From Promerops cafer (Eukaryota > Chordata > Aves > Passeriformes > Nectariniidae): 64,000 bases of DNA. Below the pieces are notes generated by a model that had not been told where the DNA came from, ran no database searches, and saw only the letters and a program-made list of their open reading frames with translations. The translations under genes and the position numbers were made by a program. Below, piece by piece: positions 55,954-64,000 of this stretch. The stretch lies in contig VZSE01002351.1 in NCBI GenBank assembly GCA_013398275.1, positions 600,964 to 664,963 on the forward strand, written 5' to 3'. How positions within the stretch are numbered: the first letter of the stretch is position 1; every line of letters begins with the position of its first letter.

Positions 55954-58894
55954 CTGAAGGAGAGAGGTTTGTTCACTGGTTATATTAACATCAGTTGTGA
56001 CAACTTTACAACCCTCAATGTGTAACAGCACAGGAATTTTCATCCCAGAAGTTAGATCCTACAGGGAATGCCACTTGTGCCACAATGTGAGTGTTCCTTG
56101 AAGGAAAAAGCAATTCCCTAGTTATTAAGTAAATCTCCTGTGAAGTTTTTGAAGCTGGCCAGAACAAACTCCTCTAACTCTGCAAAGTCCCTTCACCATG
56201 CTACCTACAGGATGATGGAGCTCACAAAGCAAGTGGTTTGGTGCTATTGAAAGTGTGTGACTCAGTTCAGTGCTGACTCAGATATACAAGTAACAGTAAA
56301 AAGGATGTTTTAAGTTCTAGGAAGAGCTGTTTAATACAACTATTTTTAGATGTAGTTTCAAATCTTGGTACTCAGAAGAAAAAAGGCATTTTATTTCTGG
56401 GGAGTATTTTGTTTCTGAAGACAGCCTTCAAAGAATGAATATAAACTGCTTCCAAAGACTGTTTCTCAATTGCACATGTTAACTAGACTGCTATTTAAAC
56501 TGAGAGTAGCAGGTTCAGTTAGGTGCCCATACTGCTATTTAGGGCCAACCACTTAAAGCCTTAAAAACACAATGGAACAAAAAGGATTTTTCACAAAATT
56601 CTATAGTTTTAGTCTGAATAATAGTATTAATCGGTATGAGCAACAAACAAACCCAAGGTATTTACATGGCTGGTTTGAAGGCAAAGCTTGTTTTGACCCA
56701 TCATCACACCTATAGAATAGTGCACCTAGGCAATGTACTTTTACTCAACAGTAATAACTCTCAGCCCACCAGTGCTGAGCAATCAAGTGTTCAGTACTTA
56801 GGGATCTTTAGCACACAGCACAGCAGAGTCCAAGCCAATCAAATTAACTGCACTGTTCCAAAAGGCAGCTTTGTTTTCTTATCAGAGCTGTGGATTATGA
56901 GTCCTGCAGCAGAACTGGGTATCTACGCCTAGAATTAAATACTTGGAAAAATTCATGCCCTACTTATAGCTCAAGCACCTGTCCAAGAAGTGAAATGCTG
57001 GTTCACAGCACAGACCCAAATACCAAGGGTGAGTCAAAGCAACTTTTGCTGTATTTTAAAGATTTAAATCTATGAATAAAAGCAATCATCTATCTAAAAA
57101 AAACCCCAAAAAACAACAAACAAAAAAAAAACCAAAACCAAAAGAAAAACCAAATACACAAAGCCTCAGCAAACCAATTGCATGATCTACCTGCCCTGCT
57201 AAAAGTGCTGACATAGTTATTTCAGCTGCAGTTCCACCACTGACAGAAATACTAATCAAGTTTAGACTTCACCAGAGGGATGATCTTACAAGGTGTCACT
57301 ATTGCCAAATGCAATAACAAAGCTGTAAGACCAACAGCACAGCTGCTGTCAAATTGCAAATTTAGTATCTGATGAAAAACTGAAGATTCAGGTGTAACCC
57401 TGAAGCCTGTGTTCCCATGCTTCAATTGGGAAACACGGATACAGTGAGAAAGCAGCTGCTGCCTGTAAGAAGCAAAGGTTGAAGTGAGGAGAAACTTCCA
57501 CCTCAGCTACTCATGCAGGCAGGACAGGTCTAAGTCCTGGCCTCGAACTCTTAATTCTGCCTGTGCTACACTGCCAACGTACAGCTGGTACTTATTTAGG
57601 GTTCAAAGGCCCTTGCTAGAGGAAACTGAAGTGCTCCAGACTGGAAAAGTTCTTAAACATTTGTCAACAGTACAACAAACATTAACAGTACCTCAAACCC
57701 TCTCTTTTCCCCCACCAGAGGATGTCTCTGATGGAAGAGACTGAAGGATAAGCACACATGAAAATACTATCCTTAACATTTCAATGACAAAGATAACACA
57801 CCTCCAGAGTTATCTGCAACCTCTTAACTAGTTTTTTGCATGCTTACAAACAAGAATTTAGAAGACAGGCTGTAATTACAGAAAGCTAAAGTTAGTGCAA
57901 AGCATAAGACATGTTCCCTCCCCTCTCCTTTTATGGAAGAGGACTGAGCAGCAGCAAATTGGAAGCTGCAGCTTGTTCAGGGTACCACTAAAATGCTAAA
58001 TAATTACCTCCTTTATCACTCAACTTATATTGTGGGGTATTTTGTGTTTTCAATCTCCAAACTTCCATTCTTCTGCTATTGTTCTATCTTATTTTCATGT
58101 TAAAGTAGGCCTTAATTTAAGAAAAAGTAATAACCTTAGAAGTTAACTTACCAGTGGAAGGCTCTTGCCAGGAATATTGGGGAAGTCATGATGTTCGTTG
58201 TGATAGCCAACATTAAAAGTGAGCAAATTAAGTGGCCCATAGTAGGAATACGTCTCATGTCCTTTTAAAAACATGTAATGTTCAGCTATGAAGTGTCCTG
58301 AAATTGGGTGCAACCCAAGACCAAGTACTGAACCAGCAAGCATGTAAAAAATGGATTTGACTCCCCATAAATAATATATCGCCACATCAAAGGCGAGCTG
58401 AGCCAATAAATTGATTATTTCAAGTCGAGTAATGGGTTTAGGATTGATGCAGAGAGGTCTAATGGCATAGAAAAAAGGCTGAAGAACAATCCATATGAAC
58501 TTCCTAAAACGGGTGCAGAAAAACCAGCCTTCGAAGTTGGTAGGAATATCCACATCGATGCCGTCACCACCTAAGTAACGATGATGATCCATGTGGTATC
58601 TCTTGAAGGATATGGAGTAGGGGAGACCAAGAGGGAGGTTGGCAAATATTCCAAACCATCGATTCCACATGGCTTTGCTGTTGCCAAAGGCACTGTTGTG
58701 GGAGATCTCATGAATAGCCAGAGTCATGGAGTGGCTAATACAGCTTCCAAAAACGTAAGCCCAGAAGACCACCCATTTCCAGTCCAAGTCTTTAACCAGA
58801 TAGAATGCAGTCAACTGCGCCAGAACCATCAACACAACCACCCAGATCAGGTTGTAGTCTGGCTTCATCAATGCTTTTATCTCTGGATGTTTAG
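55807..58894 (-). CDS. DEGS1: DEGS1, sphingolipid delta(4)-desaturase (exon 1 missing)
   Basis: Dihydroceramide desaturase, an ER membrane di-iron enzyme that introduces the 4,5-trans double bond, turning dihydroceramide into ceramide in the last step of de novo synthesis. Coding exons present: 58152-58894 and 55807-55953, joined in frame to residues 28-323 by the human numbering. The three histidine boxes are intact: HEISH at 89-93, HMDHH at 128-132 and HNEHH at 259-263. Hydrophobic segments flank them as in the family. The C-terminus reads SPYSRMKRQLKGEVKQD and stops at TAA (55807-55809). The acceptor of the first exon seen implies that a preceding exon ends with G of an alanine codon. That exon (about 27 residues with the start and myristoylation-type MGxxx end) is not in the visible sequence and probably lies in the gap at 59436-59994. 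Confidence 0.96.
55954..58151 (-). other. DEGS1 intron between the two visible exons
   Basis: 2.2 kb, GT-AG. It contains an A/C-rich low-complexity tract at 57093-57150. No other feature is recognised. Confidence 0.75.
58152..58894 (-). CDS. DEGS1: DEGS1 main coding exon
   Basis: 743 bases that hold most of the enzyme, from the second base of Ala28 through KHPEIKALMKPDYNLIW to FPNIPGKSLPL, with all three histidine boxes. The donor is GTAAGT and the acceptor CATCCAG. The single large exon is the usual vertebrate arrangement. Confidence 0.96.
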
Positions 58895-59435
58895 CTGGAT
58901 GGGAAAAAATTAAATGAAAAAAGTTATTTCAAAGCTCTCCTCACAGCCAACTATCCCAATTAGATTACAGTTTTTTCTTCCCTTTGTCCCAGTTAGGAGT
59001 TGTCTGCAAAGGTAATGAAAGCACGTTACCTTTCCACTTGTGCTATAATGCATCATTTGGAATCAAGTCATTTTAGCACTTTTACGTTGCTCAGCAACTA
59101 GACACGTACATGGCAAGCACCAGTACCACATCCAGCCTCCTCAGGAAGGAAATGGCTCTGAGCCGACAACCCACCCGTAATTCAGAAGGGCTCAAGAAGC
59201 TCAGCCCCGATTTCAGCGCCGCACTGGACGCCGTTACCCGCCAGCCCTGGACGCGGGTGCCGCGGTGACCTCTGCGCACAGCGGCCCCCGACACCGCCTT
59301 ATCGCCCGTCCCGCTAGCAGGGCGCGGGCGGGGAGCGGCCCGGGGCCGCCGGGGAACCCGGGCTCCTATTCCGCCGCTCGGGATGGCAGCTCGGGCCGCC
59401 GCCGCCCCGCGCCTCGGGCTCGGCCCCCGCAGGCA
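58895..59435. promoter_or_regulatory. DEGS1 5' region, rising CpG content up to the gap
   Basis: From about 59200 rightward the sequence becomes GC- and CpG-rich, as expected near the DEGS1 promoter. I searched the minus strand for the expected first exon (ending in the first base of an alanine codon before a GT donor) and found none in the visible bases. Transcription start sites cannot be placed. Confidence 0.5.
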
Positions 59436-59994
59436 NNNNNNNNNNNNNNNNNNNNNNNNNNNNNNNNNNNNNNNNNNNNNNNNNNNNNNNNNNNNNNNNN
59501 NNNNNNNNNNNNNNNNNNNNNNNNNNNNNNNNNNNNNNNNNNNNNNNNNNNNNNNNNNNNNNNNNNNNNNNNNNNNNNNNNNNNNNNNNNNNNNNNNNNN
59601 NNNNNNNNNNNNNNNNNNNNNNNNNNNNNNNNNNNNNNNNNNNNNNNNNNNNNNNNNNNNNNNNNNNNNNNNNNNNNNNNNNNNNNNNNNNNNNNNNNNN
59701 NNNNNNNNNNNNNNNNNNNNNNNNNNNNNNNNNNNNNNNNNNNNNNNNNNNNNNNNNNNNNNNNNNNNNNNNNNNNNNNNNNNNNNNNNNNNNNNNNNNN
59801 NNNNNNNNNNNNNNNNNNNNNNNNNNNNNNNNNNNNNNNNNNNNNNNNNNNNNNNNNNNNNNNNNNNNNNNNNNNNNNNNNNNNNNNNNNNNNNNNNNNN
59901 NNNNNNNNNNNNNNNNNNNNNNNNNNNNNNNNNNNNNNNNNNNNNNNNNNNNNNNNNNNNNNNNNNNNNNNNNNNNNNNNNNNNNNNNNNNNNN
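59436..59994. other. Assembly gap (559 N)
   Basis: Unknown bases. It is flanked by CpG-rich sequence on the left and by a GC-rich minisatellite on the right, a typical place for assembly failure. The missing DEGS1 first exon and core promoter probably lie here. The gap length may be nominal. Confidence 0.98.
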
Positions 59995-60324
59995 GGAGGA
60001 GCCCTCAGAGCGGGAGAGGAGCAGCCCTCGGAGCGGGAGAGGAGGAGCCCTCAGAGCGGGAGAGGAGCAGCCCTCGGAGCGGGAGAGGAGGAGCCCTCGG
60101 AGCGGGACAGGAACAGCCCTCGGAGCGGGACAGGAGGAGCCGTCAGAGCGGGACAGGAGCAGCCCTCGGAGCGGGAGAGGAGGAGCCGTCAGAGCGGGAC
60201 AGGAGCAGCTCTCAGAGCGGGACAGGAGCAGCCCTCGGAGCGGGAGAGGAGCAGCCCTCAGAGCGGGACATGCGGAGCCCTCAGAGCGGGACAGGAACAG
60301 CCCTCGGAGCGGGACAGGAGCAGC
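59995..60324. repeat. 23-bp GC-rich minisatellite
   Basis: Fourteen and a fraction head-to-tail copies of a 23-base unit such as GGAGCAGCCCTCGGAGCGGG plus ACA or AGA. Copies differ at fixed sites (GGAGGA or GGAGCA; CAGAG or CGGAG; AGA or ACA). It begins at the gap edge, so the true array may extend into the gap. The last unit breaks off at about 60325. Confidence 0.95.
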
Positions 60325-63300
60325 GATCCGCCGTCCTAAACCTGCGTTCCCTTGAGCTGCTGTCCTGGTCTGACCCCGTGCTTACAGACCCCTGCCTAAA
60401 GGTACTGAACTACAACTCCAAACGCCTCTACCAAAGTCTCCGTTTCCTTCCCTTTTTGTGGTAAGATATTTGTAGAACTTATTTGACAAACTCCTCTGTA
60501 AGAACTTGCCTCCATTTAACCTGTCACTGCACGTATTTGTCATAAAACACTGACTTCAGTGTTCAGTGAGAAAGATTACCCTATGTTGAAGTTGAACAAC
60601 TATTTGCTTGGAATTTTAGTTGTCCATTCATAATAATCTAAATCAGTAGATCAAAAATCCACTCAAATTAATCTAAATCAGCAGTAGTGATAAAAACAAT
60701 GGAGGCTATTATCACAAAGTAAATTATGCCTTATCTCTTCAGGTAGTATTAGTATCTCAAGTTTATGATTCATCACTTAAAATTTATTAGTAATAATGAG
60801 TACAAAAGGCTTATGCCTACAAGCTGCTGAAAGTCCTACGTGCAACAGGGCTATTGGAGGGGAAATTCAATCCCTGCTTGGAAATGTCTGCAATTCTGTG
60901 AAGCACTGGGCAAAGCACAGGATCCATAAAACATAGCACTTTTGTGAATAGTTTGGTTTGCATGCATTTTAATTGGTGCACATTAGGGTGGGATTTAGAA
61001 GTGAAAAATGCAGCAAGGAGGTGAGACATGGAAAAGGTTTTGCTCAGCCTTTCCCTCCTTAGTCACAGAATCTGAATTGTGCAGACTGTGAAGACTGGTG
61101 CAGCGTAAGAGGCAAAGCAGATGTCTAGATTTCACTGAGGCACGGTGACCTTGCCAGGTTTACTTTTTGGTCAGTGACTGTTTCACAATAAACCAGGGAG
61201 CTTTGGGGTTGCCAGTGCAGCAGCTGACTGCAGAATCGCCGGGGTCACAAATGTTTCACTCAGCTGCACTCCGAACACCACATGTAACATTTCTGACAGT
61301 GTTCCCTTCTGGTTGGAGTTCAAATATTAGCACTGCTATCCATCATTGTGCTAAAGACCTCATCCATGGGAAGGATCCTGCCAAAAGGAGGAGTGTGGCA
61401 GCCAGTGACAGGAGCACTGGAGGGAATGACAGCACATCAGGAGTTCAGCACACAGAGGCAGGTTTACAGCACTACAAACATACATAGGTTTGTAAATGGT
61501 CACAAATTTCAGTAGGGCAATTAAACAGAAGATCCCAGGTTTATAAACTAAACATTCCAAAGCAGTTAAACAAGATTTAAACAGCTAAAAAAATATATAT
61601 TGAATAGGAAATCTTTGGACAATTTAATTGCCCAAGTGTACTGGAGAGCAAAGTGTCTTTCCTATTTACTCAGTGCATTTAATCAGTCTGGTTTAAGCAG
61701 TCTGTGTAACAAATCCAGATTTATTAGGTCTTCAGCAAGCCAACAGTTTTTGTATCTGACATTTTCCATTCCAGAGACAGTGACATCCAGTACCTACTGT
61801 GTCTTCAGCTGGCACAAAGCTTGAACAAAAATCCTGCAGTGTTCTCTTACACATGAACCAAAGCCAGGACTGCATCCTTAGAACGGGGAAGGCGAGATCC
61901 AGGAAGGAGAACTGCAAGAGTGGAGAGCACATGGACAAGCAAGCTGGCCCAGGTACAGTGCAGGGTAGCACAGAAATACAACTGGAGTTGAACAGAATAG
62001 TTCACAACTAGCAGACAGGTTGCTGTAAAATGGTCCAAACAGAATTTACTTATTTATGAAGTAGGAATCATTGTAATTTGCTAGTTACCCTCTTAAAACC
62101 ACCAGGAACAGCAAGAAATCAGGGAATCCTCTCCTGTGCTGAGACATATTCCACTATATCCCACATCATCCTATTTTCAAGAGGCTATTGATGTTGAAAA
62201 TTCCTTTGGCAACCATAGTGCTCCCCACAATTCACTGTTAGAAGATCTGAGTAAGAGCAACTAAGTTTCTGTTCAATTCTGTCTTACCTATTACATTAAG
62301 AAGTTACACGCAGGCATCCTTTGTAGCATTAATGAATTTGGTGATTAACACACAATGCTGAGTATCAGGAACTGATGAAGTTCCATTTGTTTCCATCAGT
62401 TCTTTAATCTGTGAAATTTATCTTGTTAAGCAGGTAGTCTTTCTTCCTTCAGCACTTTTTCCTGTTATATGCATTAGCCCAGGTTTGGAGGGTCCTCACA
62501 TACTACAGTAACATAGAAGCTGTTCAGTTTGGGAAGCAAGACCTTGTTGCAAACAGCTTTTCCCTCAAAAAAGTGCCACTATGGTATCTTTCAATCTCAT
62601 TTTCACCATGTTCACTAGGTACACGAATTTGTAAAAATAATCCCCAACTTTACTATGAAACAAAAAGCAGTTTCTAAGCAAGTGCTATTTTTAGAAAAGC
62701 TGGCCTCAGTAGTTTTAAGTTAGTTTAAGAAATTAAATATAAGACACTTAAAATTGCTTTGCCTGTGAACTCTGACCTTTCTTTCAGTTTTAGCTCTTGA
62801 CACAAGTACTAAAACTGAACAGTGGCTGCAAATAAATCAATTTTTTGTGTAATTTTGCAAACTACATCTCAGTCTCACTGGTTTAAGGCTCTCCCTTGAA
62901 CAGATGATAAAATCACTAATCACTACCAACTCTACTTCGAGGCTGCTACACGAACTCACATAAATGTGCACGGGCCTTGAGAGTGAAAAAAGATTTAGTT
63001 TTACTTCAGGTGATCCATCAGCTTGTTCATATATTGCAAAATTCATCCTTTTTATTTAACAAGGGACAATATGGTGTCAGAAATTAATGTTCCAGCTATT
63101 TTGTCCAAACAATTGCTTCAGTCTGGTTTTTTCCATGTGTGTATTTTTCTGGTGTACATTCCAGCCAAGAGCCATCTGATGTTTCCCTCTCTGGGATGTG
63201 AAATAGAAAACACTGGTGTACCTTTATTGTGGAATTTCTCAGAGCTTGTAACCATCCCCTGTACCCCTTAAGTTTCATGGGCCTCATTCCATTTCCCTGT

Positions 63301-64000
63301 CAGCACATGGAGGAGCAGGATGCACCTGCAGTCCTGGAGCTCATGATACTTCCTTGAGCTGAAGGTTCCAAGCTGGCACCGTTCCCAGAGAACATTTCCC
63401 ATAACAATTGCTTCTTGTTTTCCAGCTCAGTTTAGGAACAGCCAGAGATTCCCCAACACATCCAGAAATGCTACTCTGGAGTAACCTGAAATGATTTGTA
63501 TACTGCGATGGTGGGGAGGGGGAAATTGTCTGCATACTCTAGAAATTAATAAAACTAAAGTGAAATACATTCAAAAAGTATGAATAAACCTTTTCAGTAA
63601 ATGTAGTTCACAAGTTTATACTTGTTTAGAAGTAAGTATTTAACCACAAGTAGCTGGTAATTAGTCCATTACAGGAATTTTTTATCACAAATAACCATTC
63701 AATGAATTTCTATCACACAGTAATTCTAGCTATCATGCTGACCCTTTGACTCAAAAATGTCTCTTAAAAGTTAAGGTATATGCCAGTATTTTTAAGCTGA
63801 ATAGCAGGTATCTATCTCCAAGATAGACTTAACTGTAAAAAACATTCTGAGCTGTAGAAAAACAGTACAAGCAAATGCTCCTTCAACAGTTTGTCTGCTG
63901 ACAGCTTTTTATAATTTCCTTGATGCTTAAGAAAAATGCCTTTTTTTTTTTGGAAAGAACTCAAACTACTCGAGTTGTTTATTTGAAAGCTAAATGTCTG
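60325..64000. other. Right flank, no coding exon seen; possible FBXO28 3' UTR
   Basis: AT-rich, with no recognised protein segment in either strand. By synteny FBXO28 should lie further right on the minus strand, so part of this may be its 3' untranslated region. Minus-strand AATAAA hexamers occur near 60783-60788, 61719 and 63050. This assignment rests on gene order only. Confidence 0.3.

Noticed and set aside
59265..60464. A 399-codon open frame and an overlapping 318-codon frame across the gap
   Set aside because: Most of each frame is N, and the rest is the 23-base minisatellite, which happens to lack stops in these frames. The period is not a multiple of three, and no known protein segment appears.
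1..64000. CRISPR arrays, bacterial operons, tRNA or rRNA genes
   Set aside because: None is seen. The window is intron-containing vertebrate DNA, and its tandem repeats are ordinary microsatellites and one minisatellite.

Overview
The window is vertebrate nuclear DNA, most likely from a bird and perhaps a songbird. The evidence is spliced GT-AG genes with compact introns, several truncated CR1-type LINEs, CpG-rich promoters in an AT-rich background, and the gene order (WDR26)-CNIH4-NVL-DEGS1-(FBXO28), which matches the human 1q42 neighbourhood. The two genes in parentheses are expected from synteny; no coding exon of either is visible. Exons were read by eye from conserved protein segments and splice signals, without any database search.

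Layout. Positions 1-4131 hold no recognisable coding exon. This is where the 3' untranslated region of a plus-strand WDR26 would be expected. CNIH4 (minus strand, 4132-9930) encodes an ER cargo receptor. Four coding exons give 116 residues, but the first exon (about 23 residues) could not be found. A CpG-rich divergent promoter at about 10.85-11.28 kb separates CNIH4 from NVL and carries a good match to the ZNF143/THAP11 promoter element.

NVL (plus strand, 11145-49121) is complete. All 23 coding exons join in frame to 855 residues, with two AAA+ ATPase domains and every Walker motif intact. It is the nucleolar AAA+ remodelling ATPase of 60S ribosome assembly. Its introns hold two CR1 fragments, several microsatellites, a G/T-rich tract and a CpG-rich block of unknown origin.

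From 49.3 to 55.8 kb lies the convergent interval between NVL and DEGS1, with one more CR1 fragment. DEGS1 (minus strand, 55807-58894) encodes dihydroceramide desaturase. Two of its three coding exons are present with all three histidine boxes. The first exon is missing and probably lies in the 559-base assembly gap (59436-59994). A 23-bp GC-rich minisatellite (59995-60324) abuts that gap. Positions 60.3-64 kb show no coding exon.

The three genes are housekeeping genes of separate pathways (ER export, ribosome biogenesis, sphingolipid synthesis) and share only location. I found no new biological system. The points most worth checking are the missing CNIH4 exon 1, the ZNF143-like element overlapping an out-of-frame upstream ATG, two perfect hairpins in a CNIH4 intron, the CpG-rich block in NVL intron 10, and the gap-flanking minisatellite.
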